Counted from the stretch's first letter, positions 16,036 to 25,550 are shown. The stretch is DNA of 36,311 nucleotides from Flavobacterium sp. ACN6 (GCF_002304005.1 NZ_MRCQ01000022.1:1-36311); one strand, 5' to 3'. The notes: a model not told the origin generated them from the letters alone. Made by a program: numbers and translations.

Positions 16036-16911
16036 CTATTTCAAATTCTCCATAAGTGTTTTCAAAAAAGCAATAACGGCCTTTTTCTCATATACTTCTT
16101 TCAAAGAAATCAGCATTGCAGTTCGTGTCATATTTTGTCCTTTTATCGGAATAGCAAATAAATCTTTTTCATTTTCGACTGTTGTTTTGGTTAAGATCGT
16201 ATGCCATTTTCCCGTTTTAATTAATTCAAGCAAAGTCGGAATATCGTTTATTTCAATTGTGACTTTTGGGTGAAGTTTGTCTTTTTCAAAAGCCTTATTA
16301 ATAAACTGCGTGGTACTAAAACCGCTCGACGGAAGCGCTAGCGGCAAGGAACTAACTTCTTTTAAAGAAATACTTTTTTTATGAATTAAAGGCGTTTCAG
16401 ACGAGGTTACCAAAGCCATTGGAGAAGTAAATAATTCCCTGTATTTGAAATGAGCCTCGGAAGCGATTTCTTCAAAAGTCAAAATTACATCGAGTTCGAA
16501 ATAATTCAGTTTTTGAATTAATTCCTGCGAAGTTCCAAATACAATTTCGAATTGAATTTTAGGATATTCTGAACTAAATACAATCAAAGCTTTTGTAACC
16601 ACATGACGCAATGCATACGTAACACCAATTGCAATTTTTCCTGTTTCAAGATTATTCAAATCTTTTAAAAGTTCGAAACCGTCAGCAGCTTTATTAACCG
16701 ATTGCTGTGCGTAAACAGAAAATAAATCTCCCGCTTCAGTCAAACCAATTCGTTTACCGATTCTATTAAAAAGCGGTACTTGCAGTTCATCTTCCAATTG
16801 TTTAATTTGTTGTGATAAAGTGCTTTGGCTAATATGTAATGCAGATGCTGCTTCGGTGAAATTCAATAATTCCTTTGCTTTAAGAAAATATTTGAGTTGT
16901 CTGAGTTCCAT
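16036..16911 (-). CDS. LysR-family transcriptional regulator
   Basis: The 291-residue protein carries the LysR winged HTH at residues 1-60 (MELRQLKYFLKAKELLNFTE, then ISQSTLSQQIKQLEDEL and PLFNRIGKRIGLTEAG) and a substrate-binding domain beginning near 90 (GKIAIGVTYALRHVV). Length is standard. It is divergent from the metallo-beta-lactamase-fold gene, 103 bp apart, the classic arrangement in which a LysR protein controls its neighbour and itself. Nothing in the sequence names the ligand. The intergenic stretch contains the imperfect symmetric T-N11-A-like sequence AATCGGTTTTAGCGATTGATTTT, which could hold its site, but this is weak. Confidence 0.93.
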   Translation of the reverse strand: MELRQLKYFLKAKELLNFTEAASALHISQSTLSQQIKQLEDELQVPLFNRIGKRIGLTEAGDLFSVYAQQSVNKAADGFELLKDLNNLETGKIAIGVTYALRHVVTKALIVFSSEYPKIQFEIVFGTSQELIQKLNYFELDVILTFEEIASEAHFKYRELFTSPMALVTSSETPLIHKKSISLKEVSSLPLALPSSGFSTTQFINKAFEKDKLHPKVTIEINDIPTLLELIKTGKWHTILTKTTVENEKDLFAIPIKGQNMTRTAMLISLKEVYEKKAVIAFLKTLMENLK

Positions 16912-17014
16912 TTATAAATCGGTTTTAGCGATTGATTTTATCGAAAAATAAGGTTTTACAAATATAGAAATTCTTAAGAACTTTGTGTTGTTATAAAATT
17001 AGCGCAAGAACAAA

Positions 17015-17737
17015 ATGAAAATCATAGCTTTACAAGAAGGAAATTATATTGCAGATTCTAAAAAAGAATTCAAACTTATTACAGAAAAAACGACCGATCC
17101 TGGACTCAAAATGGCGATTCAGCCTTTTCTGGTTATTACAGATCATGATGTTATTTTACTTGATTTTGGTCTAGGATTTGTAAATGATGGAATTCCATTT
17201 ATTCATCAAATCTTAAGAAAAAATAATATTGAGCCAGAACAAATTACAAAAATTTTGGTTTCGCATTTACACAAAGATCATATAGAAGGAATTGGTTACT
17301 TTGAGAATGGTAATTTGGTTCAAAATTTTCCTAATGCAACGATTTACATTCAAAAAAGAGAAATAGATTTTGCTTTAGAACAAATCAATAATCCGTCTTA
17401 TGTTTTTGAAATATTAAGTGAATTGGAAAAACTTCCGAATGTTGAATTACTAGATTCTGACAGCGGAAAAATTACCGATGAAATTTTCTATGAAGTTTCG
17501 GCTGGACATACCAAATTCCATCAAGTTTTTTGGATCAAAGCCAACGATGAAATTGTATTTTACGGCGCTGACGATTTACCTCAAAAAGTATATTTGTCAA
17601 TGCACGTAGCCTACAAAACAGATTTTGACGGAAAGCGCGCCATGGAATCACGTAAAAAATGGGAGCTGCAGGCTAAAGAAGAGAATTGGAAAGTACTTTT
17701 GTATCATGATATGAAGATGCCTGTTTTAGAGTTTTAG
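17015..17737 (+). CDS. Metallo-beta-lactamase-fold hydrolase
   Basis: A 240-residue cytoplasmic protein with the zinc motif HxHxDH at 84-89 (SHLHKDHIEG), a further ligand H165 in SAGHTKFHQ, a bridging Asp in YGADDLP (185-186) and H231 near the C-terminus. This is the general MBL-fold pattern of lactonases, glyoxalase II and related hydrolases. The pre-motif DFGLGF and the GxGYFENGN loop resemble the lactonase branch, but I would not name a substrate. It is divergent from the LysR gene and probably its target. The stop is followed at once by a 14-bp tandem repeat. Confidence 0.85.
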   Translation: MKIIALQEGNYIADSKKEFKLITEKTTDPGLKMAIQPFLVITDHDVILLDFGLGFVNDGIPFIHQILRKNNIEPEQITKILVSHLHKDHIEGIGYFENGNLVQNFPNATIYIQKREIDFALEQINNPSYVFEILSELEKLPNVELLDSDSGKITDEIFYEVSAGHTKFHQVFWIKANDEIVFYGADDLPQKVYLSMHVAYKTDFDGKRAMESRKKWELQAKEENWKVLLYHDMKMPVLEF

Positions 17738-17750
17738 GGGGAGAAAGAAG

Positions 17751-17834
17751 AAAGAGAATAGAATAAAGAGAATAGAATAAAGAGAATAGAATAAAGAGAA
17801 TAGAATAAAGAGAATAGAATAAAGAGAATAGAAG
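17751..17834. repeat. 14-bp tandem repeat, six copies
   Basis: The unit AAAGAGAATAGAAT is repeated six times head-to-tail (17751-17834); the last copy differs at its final base. It fills most of the gap between the MBL-fold gene and the next gene, ending 25 bp before the next ATG. Copy number could vary by slippage and alter spacing to the start codon. Confidence 0.9.
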
Positions 17835-17859
17835 AAAGAAGTAAGATAATAGAATAAAG

Positions 17860-18210
17860 ATGAGAGATTTAGAATTAATTCCGGCTTTGATTATTTATGG
17901 TTCGCTGGCGCCGGGGGAATCAAATCATTCGGTTATGGATCCGATAAAGGGAGAGTGGAAAAAAGCAAGTATTAAAGGAAAACTGAAAGAAGGAGGCTGG
18001 GGTTCTTCTTTAGGTTATAATGGTTTTATTTCTGTAAATCCTGATGAAGCAGAAACAATTAATTGTTATGTTCTTTTTTCTAATGATCTAACTGAGAATT
18101 GGGATTATCTCGACGAATTTGAAGGTGACGGTTATATTCGAATTCAAGCAGAATACGAACTCGAAAGTGGTCAAAAGGGAATTGGGTTTATTTATGCTTT
18201 AAAACAATAA
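17860..18210 (+). CDS. Gamma-glutamylcyclotransferase-like (AIG2/GGCT fold) protein
   Basis: A 116-residue protein with the GGCT-fold substrate loop YGSLAPGE at 13-20 and the probable catalytic E86 in LDEFEGDGYIR. Members open gamma-glutamyl amine or amino acid bonds with formation of 5-oxoproline, though many small AIG2-like proteins have unknown substrates. The upstream segment contains only AG-rich tandem repeat, with no separate promoter visible, so it may be co-transcribed with the MBL-fold gene. It converges on the sigma-factor gene with 20 bp between stop codons. Confidence 0.8.
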   Translation: MRDLELIPALIIYGSLAPGESNHSVMDPIKGEWKKASIKGKLKEGGWGSSLGYNGFISVNPDEAETINCYVLFSNDLTENWDYLDEFEGDGYIRIQAEYELESGQKGIGFIYALKQ

Positions 18211-18221
18211 AGTCAAAAGAT

Positions 18222-18254
18222 TCAGATTAATTAATTTAGTCTGATTTTTTTTTT
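18222..18254 (+). terminator. Weak terminator between convergent genes
   Basis: TCAGA (18222-18226) pairs with TCTGA (18240-18244) around an internal TTAATTAA, followed by about ten T. The T run lies inside the 3' end of the oppositely oriented sigma gene. Confidence 0.45.
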
Positions 18255-18833
18255 CTTTGAAAATAATACAAACAAAACGCTTCTCACTTTTTCCTCTAAT
18301 GAAGAACGCAGAATAGAAAAGGCTTTAGTAATTTGAGCTTCAACGGTTTTTATAGAAACATCTAGATGCTCTGCAATTTCAATATTGGTTAAACCTTCTT
18401 TTTTACTCAAAATAAAAACCTCTTTGCATTTTGGAGGCAGATTTTGAATTTCCTTGTTTACAGCATTCAGAACTCTCTGAAAAGCTTCTGAATCATCTTC
18501 CTGAACAATTCCGTTCAAAGCATCGTAATACGACTTTTCTAAAGAAAACAGAGATTGATTTTTTCGATATAAATCGATGAACTCATTATAAGTTAATTTG
18601 TAGAGAAAACTCTTTAAAGCGTGATCCGATTTTAATCTCGTGCGCTGTTCCCAAACCTTGATAAAAACATTTTGAACAATGTCTTCGGCACTGTAAACAT
18701 TTTTTACCAAACTGTTGGCGTATACGCAAAGTTTATGATGATAAGTATCGATTAGATAGCTGTACGCCATTTCATCTCCATTTCTAAGAGACTCAATTAG
18801 TGTATCATTATCGTGGTAATCATCGGTTTTCAT
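18231..18833 (-). CDS. ECF RNA polymerase sigma factor (FecI/RpoE type)
   Basis: A 200-residue extracytoplasmic-function sigma factor. Region 2 spans about 20-95 (AYSYLIDTYHHKLCVYA, SAEDIVQNVFIKVWEQR, LKSFLYKLTYNEFIDLYRKN). Region 4 spans about 130-180 (LPPKCKEVFILSKKEGLTN, then IAEHLDVSIKTVEAQITKAF). No C-terminal extra domain. The adjacent FecR anti-sigma and an STN-containing SusC make this a cell-surface signalling module: ligand at the transporter releases sigma to drive the susCD genes. Unusually, sigma and anti-sigma genes are divergent (279 bp between the sigma start and the anti-sigma start) instead of forming one operon, so both could share a bidirectional control region. Confidence 0.93.
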   Translation of the reverse strand: MKTDDYHDNDTLIESLRNGDEMAYSYLIDTYHHKLCVYANSLVKNVYSAEDIVQNVFIKVWEQRTRLKSDHALKSFLYKLTYNEFIDLYRKNQSLFSLEKSYYDALNGIVQEDDSEAFQRVLNAVNKEIQNLPPKCKEVFILSKKEGLTNIEIAEHLDVSIKTVEAQITKAFSILRSSLEEKVRSVLFVLFSKKKKIRLN

Positions 18834-19112
18834 AGAAACAAATATATAAATTAATAGTTTTTAGGATCTAAATCGGCGTTTTTTTAATAAAAAATAAGTC
18901 CTTTTAGCATTTTCTATTTGAAAATTATTACAAATAAAACAGGTCAAAATCGCAAAGATAAAAACATTTACTCTTTAATCTCTATCAAATTAGTAGAATT
19001 TATTAAGGGAAAAAACTTGTGGAAAATAAAAAAATCATCAAAATGAAAAAAACTTTATCAAATTGTTAGGGTTTTGTTTTTTTGCTTCGTAATAATATTA
19101 AAAACAACTAAA

Positions 19113-20261
19113 ATGACAGTGAAAAAATCAGAACGGTTAATCGTTAAATTTATCACAAATCAGGCAAGTCAGGAAGAAATTGAAACACTGACAGAATGGT
19201 TAAAAGAGGATGAAAACCGAATTGTGTTTAAGGATTTTATAAAAACCAATTACGCAGTGGATAGCGTTATGAACTCTTTTGATTCTACTGAAGTTAGAAA
19301 ACAACTTTCAGAAAGAATTCAAAAAGAAAATAATGTTTTTAGAAAAAGAAGATTTTCATCGTATTTTAAATATGCAGCGATTTTAATTGTGGCTTTGGGC
19401 GGGTTTTATTTTTATAAAAATTCAGATGCTCCTCAATCCAAACAAAATAGTGTTATTCCGAGAGAAGATGAAATTGTATTGCAGCTTGGCAGCGAATCGC
19501 AGACTCTTAATCCAAATGAAGCACGAAATGTAATCGATAAAGACGGAAATGTAATTGGAAAACAGGAAAAAAACAGATTGGTTTATTCTAAATCGTATGC
19601 AGAAGGAACTGCAGTTTACAATACAATTAGAATTCCGTACGGTAAAAAGTTTGAAGTACAATTATCAGATGGAACTTTGGTGTATTTAAACGCTGGAACA
19701 TCATTTCGATATCCAGTGCAGTTTATAAAAAATCAAAACCGACAAGTTTATCTGCTTGGAGAAGGTTATTTTGAAGTAGAAAAAGACAAAATGCACCCGT
19801 TTCTAGTGAATACGCAGAATGTAAATGTTGAGGTTTTGGGAACTAAGTTTAATGTGGATACCTATACTGAAAATAGAAGCACAGATGTTGTTTTGGTGGA
19901 TGGGAAAGTGTCGCTTTATAAAGATGAGAAAACGAAAGAAAATCCCGTTTATTTAAAACCTGGAGAAAAAGGTTCAAATATAAAAGGCCAATCGGTAATT
20001 AGCACGGAACAAGTCAATACAGATTATTATACAGCTTGGGTAAAAGGAAGTCTGGTATTTAAAAATGCTTCTTTTGATGATATTATCAAAAAGCTGGAAC
20101 GTCATTACAATGTGACTTTCATTAACAGAAATAAAATGCTGGGAAAAGAAATTTTTAACGCCCGCTTTGATAATGAACCAATTGAAGTGGTTCTGAAATA
20201 TTTCAGCGATAGTTATGCCATAAATTATATTATTGACAGAGATAGAATTACGATTAAATAG
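19113..20261 (+). CDS. FecR-type anti-sigma factor
   Basis: The ATG at 19113 gives a 382-residue protein; upstream in-frame codons exist only from a TTG and encode an unlikely hydrophobic leader, so I prefer 19113. An N-terminal cytoplasmic sigma-binding helical part (1-80: ERLIVKFITNQASQEEIETL, with TEWLKED) is followed by one membrane helix (about 86-102, YAAILIVALGGFYFY). The periplasmic FecR domain is at about 175-270 (YGKKFEVQLSDGTLVYLNAGT, LLGEGYFEVEKD), and a DUF4974/STN-like C-terminal domain at about 305-382 (FKNASFDDIIKKLERHY). It should hold the divergent ECF sigma until SusC signals. It precedes susC by 230 bp. Confidence 0.92.
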   Translation: MTVKKSERLIVKFITNQASQEEIETLTEWLKEDENRIVFKDFIKTNYAVDSVMNSFDSTEVRKQLSERIQKENNVFRKRRFSSYFKYAAILIVALGGFYFYKNSDAPQSKQNSVIPREDEIVLQLGSESQTLNPNEARNVIDKDGNVIGKQEKNRLVYSKSYAEGTAVYNTIRIPYGKKFEVQLSDGTLVYLNAGTSFRYPVQFIKNQNRQVYLLGEGYFEVEKDKMHPFLVNTQNVNVEVLGTKFNVDTYTENRSTDVVLVDGKVSLYKDEKTKENPVYLKPGEKGSNIKGQSVISTEQVNTDYYTAWVKGSLVFKNASFDDIIKKLERHYNVTFINRNKMLGKEIFNARFDNEPIEVVLKYFSDSYAINYIIDRDRITIK

Positions 20262-20300
20262 AATTAAAAAATTAAAAATTAAAAATTAAAAATTAAAAAA
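20262..20300. repeat. 7-bp ATTAAAA tandem repeat
   Basis: About five near-perfect copies of ATTAAAA follow the FecR stop codon. A similar shorter run occurs at about 26775-26805 after the first thioredoxin-like gene. Confidence 0.75.
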
Positions 20301-20408
20301 ATCCTTTATAATCTAAAATCAACAATCTAAAATCAATAATTTAAAATAAATATAAGCGCCTATGTAACAGCAATCCAAAAATGAAAAGGATCGTTATTTA
20401 TAAAAAAA

Positions 20409-20436
20409 CCGGAAAATGCGCCAACATTTCCCGGTA
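20409..20436 (+). promoter_or_regulatory. Hairpin in the susC leader
   Basis: ACCGGAAAATG pairs with CATTTCCCGGT (one mismatch) about 55 bp before the susC start. There is no T run after it, so it is a poor terminator; it may act in the mRNA leader. Function unknown. Confidence 0.45.
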
Positions 20437-20491
20437 GAGTAAATGCGGTCAGTTAATTAACCAACCAACATTAAAAAAACATTTTAAAAGT

Positions 20492-23400
20492 ATGAAAAAA
20501 CTATTGAACAGAATCAGGTTCGACAAGCCTTTTTTGAAATTTGATTTGAAGATGAAATTGACCACATTATTTTTATTCACCGCCTTAACAATAATGCACG
20601 CCGGAACCAGTTATTCGCAAAAAGCTAAAATTTCTTTCAGCGCTAATAATATGACTGTTGCAAAAGCTATTGAAAAGCTAGAATACACGACCAACTATAG
20701 ATTTGTTTACAATGTTAGATCTGTAGATTTAAACAGGATCATTACTATTAATGAAAGTAATGTTGCTATTGAAACACTATTAAATACCATTTTTGGAAAT
20801 ACGGGAACTGATTACAAAGTTTCTGGAAACCATATTGTTCTTATGGCGAAAAAAGCGCCAGAAGGCAAGCAGACAATGAAAGCCGAGGCAGATTTTATTG
20901 TAAAAGGTAGAGTTACAGACGAAAAAGGAATGCCTTTAGTTGGTGCCGCAATTTCTGATAACGGTTCAGGAAGAGGTGTACAAACAGATTTTAATGGAGA
21001 ATATCAGATAATTACCGTAAGCAGTGAAACTACATTGGCATTTGCTTATTTAGGATATGTAAGACAAGAAATTAAAGTTGAAGGAAGAAGCGTTATCAAC
21101 GTTGTTTTGAAAGAAGATGTTTTGGAATTAGAAGGACTTGTTTTAAAAACAGGTTATCAGGACATTAGTGCAGAAAAAGCAACAGGATCTTTTTCTAGTT
21201 TAAAAGCAAAGGATTTCCAAGAGCAGCGTTTAAATAGTTTAGACAAAATTTTAGAAGGACGTATCGTTGGATATCAAGATGGAAAAATTCGTGGTACAAC
21301 TACTATGACAGGTGTAAGTGCGCCTTTATATGTAATTGATGGATTTCCGGTAGAGAATACAAAATTAACTCCGTATGCGAGTATAGAAGAAAATTTACCT
21401 AATCTGAATTTAGAAGATATTGAAACTATTACAGTTTTAAAAGATGCCGCAGCTTCTTCGATCTATGGTGCACGTGCAGCAAATGGAGTTGTGGTTATTA
21501 CCACTAAAAAAGCAAAAGCAGGAAATACAACTATTTCCTTTTCAAGTAATTTAACAGTTACGCCTTATAGAAATTACACAGGAAACTTAACAAATTCAGC
21601 AGATATTATTGGTTTAGAAAGAGGATGGGCAGATGGAAATCCTAATTTAAAAACGGCTAATGCAAGTACTTATGCACAGTCAATGCTAAATAATGCTGTA
21701 TTTACAAGTTTAGGAATGCAGACTATTTTAAACGGTTATGCCGGCAATATTTCGCAGGCAGAAATGAATGGTCGTTTAGATCAACTGGGTTCTCAAGGTT
21801 ACAAATATTTTGATGATATTGCACGATATGCAAAACGCGATCAGTATTTTCTACAGCACAATCTTAGTTTGGGTAAAGCAACAGAAACAAATAGCTTTAA
21901 TGCTTCTTTGACATACAAAAGCAATCAGCTTGAAGATATTTATTCTGAAAACGAAACAGTTGGTCTTAACTTAAAAAACTCAACACAAATTAACAGCTGG
22001 TTGTCTTTAGATTTAGGATCTTACACCAATTTTGGTACAGGAGATACGCAGAGTTATTTTGCTTCAAATCCTAATTTTACTTCGGGACCTGGATTTAAAT
22101 ATCAGCCGTATAATCAATTGGTTAATAATGATGGAACTAATTTTGTTTCTACGCCAGAATCTCGCTACAATGCTTTTACGCTAAATTCTATCAAAAATTA
22201 TGGTCTTTATGATATGAATATTACGCCAATGGACGAGTTTGGAAGAAATTTAGTTGAAAGTAAAAATTTCTTAAACAGAACATTTGCCAAGGTTAATATA
22301 AAATTCAGTAATGCCTTTACATACAATGCTATGTTTCAATACGAATTTGGTTCAGATCGCCAAAGTCAGTTATTTGATAAAGACTCGTATTACGTAAGAA
22401 GTAAGGTAAATGGTATGGTAACAATTGCAAATAACAGAGCAGTTTATAATTTGCCTTACGGAGATATTGTAAAAAATACAGAGCAGATTACAAATGCTTA
22501 TAATTTCCGTCAGCAGTTAAATTTCAATCAGACTTTTGCTGACAAGCATGATTTTTCTGCCATTGCAGGTATGGAAATTCGTCACAGTAAGTTACAATTT
22601 AATATTAATACACGTTACGGATATGATGCTCAGACCTTAGGTTTTACGCCGATAAATCAGTCAGATCTTCTTAAAGTTTACGGAAGTGTGTTTAGTGGAT
22701 ATATGATACAAGACGAATTTTCATTAGAAAAAGAATTATTAAATCGTTACGTTTCTCTTTATGGAACAGGAGGTTATACATATGATAAAAAGTATTCAGT
22801 ATCTGGAAGTTTAAGATGGGATCGTTCGAATCTTTGGGGAACAGACAGTGAATATCAAAATAAGCCTACATGGTCAGCTGGAGCAGGATGGAATATCGAT
22901 AAAGAATCATTCTTTACAGCTTCATGGGTAGATGCGCTTAAAGTTCGTGTTTCTTATGGTATTGGTGGAAATATTGCTAAAGATTCTGCACCGTATTTAA
23001 CAGCTTATTATAATTCTAATCCAAATGTTGGAGGAAATCAGGGAACAGTTCGATCAAGACCAAATCCAGAATTATCTTGGGAAAAAACTACTACAACCAA
23101 CGTTGGTTTAGATTTCTCACTCTTCAACAGCAGATTAGGAGGAACTGTAGATCTTTATAACAAAAAAGGAGAAAATTTATTAGCAAGCAGTCAAGGAATT
23201 CCAACAGAAGGATGGGGCTATTCTACCTATAAAATCAATAACGGAGAAATGACTAACAAAGGTATCGAAGTTAGTTTAAGAGGAACAATTGTTAAAACAC
23301 CTTCATTCTCTTGGGACGCAGCAGTTTTATATGCTTACAACAAAAACAATGTCGATTATGTAAATGTAAAAGCACCTGTTTATTACTTACAGTTGGATCA

Positions 23401-24076
23401 AGCACAGTCTTTTCCAAGAGTAGGTACCAACTTTAATTCTATTTATGGTTACAAATGGGCAGGATTAAGCAGTACAGGAATTCCTCAGGTTTATGATGCT
23501 TCAGGAACTGCGGTAAAATACAATCCAGGACAATTGGAAGCGATTGATGATTATGGCTCAACAGTTCCTACACACAGTGGTTCATTCCATACTTCAGCTA
23601 ATTATAAGAATTTCTCGCTTTCGGCTCTTTTCATTTATGAGTTAGGACATAAGGTAAGAAATAGTTTTCTTCCAATGTTAGCCAACAATTATAATGGTGC
23701 TGCAGGAGGTTATGTAACAGATATTACAGTTGTAAACAATCATATTGCAGATCGTTGGATGCAGCCTGGTGACGAAGCTTTTACAAATGTCCCTAGAGCA
23801 GTTTATGAATATGATCCAGAATTTAATTCAGATTCCCGTACAATTTATTCGTATGCAGATATCAATATTTTGGATGCATCAAATTTGAGACTAAGCAACA
23901 TTTCGTTAGCGTACCAAATGCCAAGTGCACTTATTAAAAAAGTAAAACTAGACGGCGTACGTTTCAACTTAAACGCAGAAAACGTTTACACTTTTGCAAA
24001 GAGCAGAGATGCTAAGTTTATTTTAGGCGGTTTCACTTCTCCAAGTTTTGTTTTAGGTGTAAATGTTAATTTCTAA
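20492..24076 (+). CDS. SusC/RagA-type TonB-dependent outer-membrane transporter with STN domain
   Basis: The 1194-residue protein has a long signal region (1-43, cleavage near TSYSQ; M21 is an alternative start). It continues with an STN secretin/TonB signalling domain (about 48-119), a CarboxypepD-regulatory-like beta-sandwich (about 136-207), a plug (about 218-340, ending in the SusC signature ASSIYGARAANGVVVITTKK), and a 22-strand beta-barrel to the C-terminal FVLGVNVNF. The STN domain contacts FecR-type anti-sigmas, so this receptor both imports and signals. It forms the outer-membrane pair with SusD, 18 bp downstream. With no glycoside hydrolase nearby and a peptidase and thiol-redox proteins following, peptide or protein cargo is more likely than glycan; this is inference. 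Confidence 0.95.
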   Translation: MKKLLNRIRFDKPFLKFDLKMKLTTLFLFTALTIMHAGTSYSQKAKISFSANNMTVAKAIEKLEYTTNYRFVYNVRSVDLNRIITINESNVAIETLLNTIFGNTGTDYKVSGNHIVLMAKKAPEGKQTMKAEADFIVKGRVTDEKGMPLVGAAISDNGSGRGVQTDFNGEYQIITVSSETTLAFAYLGYVRQEIKVEGRSVINVVLKEDVLELEGLVLKTGYQDISAEKATGSFSSLKAKDFQEQRLNSLDKILEGRIVGYQDGKIRGTTTMTGVSAPLYVIDGFPVENTKLTPYASIEENLPNLNLEDIETITVLKDAAASSIYGARAANGVVVITTKKAKAGNTTISFSSNLTVTPYRNYTGNLTNSADIIGLERGWADGNPNLKTANASTYAQSMLNNAVFTSLGMQTILNGYAGNISQAEMNGRLDQLGSQGYKYFDDIARYAKRDQYFLQHNLSLGKATETNSFNASLTYKSNQLEDIYSENETVGLNLKNSTQINSWLSLDLGSYTNFGTGDTQSYFASNPNFTSGPGFKYQPYNQLVNNDGTNFVSTPESRYNAFTLNSIKNYGLYDMNITPMDEFGRNLVESKNFLNRTFAKVNIKFSNAFTYNAMFQYEFGSDRQSQLFDKDSYYVRSKVNGMVTIANNRAVYNLPYGDIVKNTEQITNAYNFRQQLNFNQTFADKHDFSAIAGMEIRHSKLQFNINTRYGYDAQTLGFTPINQSDLLKVYGSVFSGYMIQDEFSLEKELLNRYVSLYGTGGYTYDKKYSVSGSLRWDRSNLWGTDSEYQNKPTWSAGAGWNIDKESFFTASWVDALKVRVSYGIGGNIAKDSAPYLTAYYNSNPNVGGNQGTVRSRPNPELSWEKTTTTNVGLDFSLFNSRLGGTVDLYNKKGENLLASSQGIPTEGWGYSTYKINNGEMTNKGIEVSLRGTIVKTPSFSWDAAVLYAYNKNNVDYVNVKAPVYYLQLDQAQSFPRVGTNFNSIYGYKWAGLSSTGIPQVYDASGTAVKYNPGQLEAIDDYGSTVPTHSGSFHTSANYKNFSLSALFIYELGHKVRNSFLPMLANNYNGAAGGYVTDITVVNNHIADRWMQPGDEAFTNVPRAVYEYDPEFNSDSRTIYSYADINILDASNLRLSNISLAYQMPSALIKKVKLDGVRFNLNAENVYTFAKSRDAKFILGGFTSPSFVLGVNVNF

Positions 24077-24094
24077 TTTATAAAGGACTAGACG

Positions 24095-25501
24095 ATGAAA
24101 AATATATATAAAAAGATAGCGTGCTTATTAGCTTTAGGAGCAACATTAGTCTCTTGCGAAGATTATTTGAGCGATGTTCCAAAAGGATCAAAATCACCAA
24201 CAACATTAGCAGATTATGAAGCTTTTTTACGTGACGAATACACCAATCATAGAGTTGATATTACTGGCGCTTCACAATTATTAAATGACCAATATGTAAC
24301 TGTGGCCTCTCTAGCAAGTAATAGATTGTATAATGCCAATTATATGTGGGACGAAAATGCCGATCGTATTGCATTGAAGGTTTCAGATGAAACGGCGTAT
24401 TATGCCAGCTATCAAGGAATTTCTACTTTTAATTTAATTATCGAAAATGCATTAAGTACAACTAAAGCAACAGAAGCAGAACAAAGAATAGTTTGGGCAG
24501 AAGCAAAAGTACTGCGTGCCATGAATTACTTTAATCTGGTTAATTTTTATGCAGATACTTATGTAGCTTCAACAGCTTCAACAAAATTATCAGTTCCCTT
24601 AATTACGAGTGCAAATATTAATGCGCCAAGCAAACAAGTCACAATTCAAGAATTGTACGATTTTATTTTGAATGATGTTAAAGAAGCGCTGCCTTATTTG
24701 CCAAAAGTTTCTCAGACAGCTTTACATCCAAATTTAGGCACAGGTTATGCATTTTATTCAAGAGTTTATCTGCAAATGAATAATTATACAGAAGCGTTAA
24801 AATATGCAGATTTGGCATTAGCAGAAAACAATAAATTGTTTGATTGGATTGGATATTACAATACCAATAAAGCAGTTATCGATGTTCCGAATTCTTATAC
24901 TGCCACAACTTCTCCTATGGGATTTAATTATGTAGAAAATTATAATTATCGTCACGGTATTACAAATAATTTATCGACAGAAAATAGTATTCCAGTAGAA
25001 CGCGCACAGCGATTTGAAGCTGGAGATGCACGTTTTATATCTCGTTGGAAAATTTACACTGTTGGTGCCGAAACGTATTACAGAAGAACTTTGTCTGGCT
25101 TTTTTAACTTCGGAGGGATCACAACTGTAGAAGTGTATTTGATTAAAGCAGAATGTCTGGCTCGCGATAATAAAATTAGCGAGGCGCTGGGAGTTTTAAA
25201 TACAGTACGTAAAACGCGTATTCTGCCAGCTTCTTATCAAGATATATCTACTACAGATCAGGCCACTGCATTGAGAGCTATTTTTAGAACAAAAAGTAAT
25301 GAACTTACTAATACCTTGATTGCTTTTGCAGACGCACGCCGTTTAAATGCCGAGGGTGTTTATAAAGTAAGTTTTACCAAAACAGCAAACGGGAATACTT
25401 ACACATTAGCATCAGATTCTCATTTATGGACAATGCCATTTCCTCAAGGTGCTACACAAAACCCAGGAAACGGAACAATTACACAAAATGTAGCTAAATA
25501 A
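24095..25501 (+). CDS. SusD/RagB-family surface lipoprotein
   Basis: A 468-residue SusD-like lid protein for the preceding SusC. The lipoprotein signal ends LGATLVSC (C21). SusD hallmarks follow: an N-terminal SusD-like part (EDYLSDVPKGSKSPTTLADYEAFL), a TPR-like core (EQRIVWAEAKVLRAMNYFNLVNFYADTY near 126-155, then GTGYAFYSRVYLQMNNYTEAL), and a C-terminal RagB/SusD part with EVYLIKAECLARDNKISEALGVLN and a terminal LWTMPFPQ. It is somewhat shorter than glycan-binding SusD proteins and closer in size to RagB. It binds the ligand at the cell surface. It is followed by an intrinsic terminator that separates susCD from the thioredoxin-like genes. Confidence 0.93.
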   Translation: MKNIYKKIACLLALGATLVSCEDYLSDVPKGSKSPTTLADYEAFLRDEYTNHRVDITGASQLLNDQYVTVASLASNRLYNANYMWDENADRIALKVSDETAYYASYQGISTFNLIIENALSTTKATEAEQRIVWAEAKVLRAMNYFNLVNFYADTYVASTASTKLSVPLITSANINAPSKQVTIQELYDFILNDVKEALPYLPKVSQTALHPNLGTGYAFYSRVYLQMNNYTEALKYADLALAENNKLFDWIGYYNTNKAVIDVPNSYTATTSPMGFNYVENYNYRHGITNNLSTENSIPVERAQRFEAGDARFISRWKIYTVGAETYYRRTLSGFFNFGGITTVEVYLIKAECLARDNKISEALGVLNTVRKTRILPASYQDISTTDQATALRAIFRTKSNELTNTLIAFADARRLNAEGVYKVSFTKTANGNTYTLASDSHLWTMPFPQGATQNPGNGTITQNVAK

Positions 25502-25507
25502 TGAATT

Positions 25508-25550
25508 AAAAAACTTCCTGATTAGGAACTCCGAAAAGGAAGTTTTTTTT
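25508..25550 (+). terminator. Terminator or attenuator after susD
   Basis: AAAACTTCCT (about 25510-25519) pairs with AGGAAGTTTT (25537-25546), followed by T. Only 18 bp separate its end from the next start codon, so read-through probably supplies the downstream genes at a lower level. Confidence 0.8.

Noticed and set aside
16010..16273. 87-residue + frame opposite the LysR gene
   Set aside because: Antisense to the conserved sensor domain of LysR and lacking any recognisable motif.
16696..16705. AACCGATTGC inside the LysR gene as an operator
   Set aside because: It lies within coding sequence, lacks the first C of the motif and has no promoter near it.
17751..17834. 14-bp repeats as possible iterons of a replication origin
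   Set aside because: No replication initiator gene or DnaA-box cluster nearby, and the sequence is low-complexity purine-rich slippage type.
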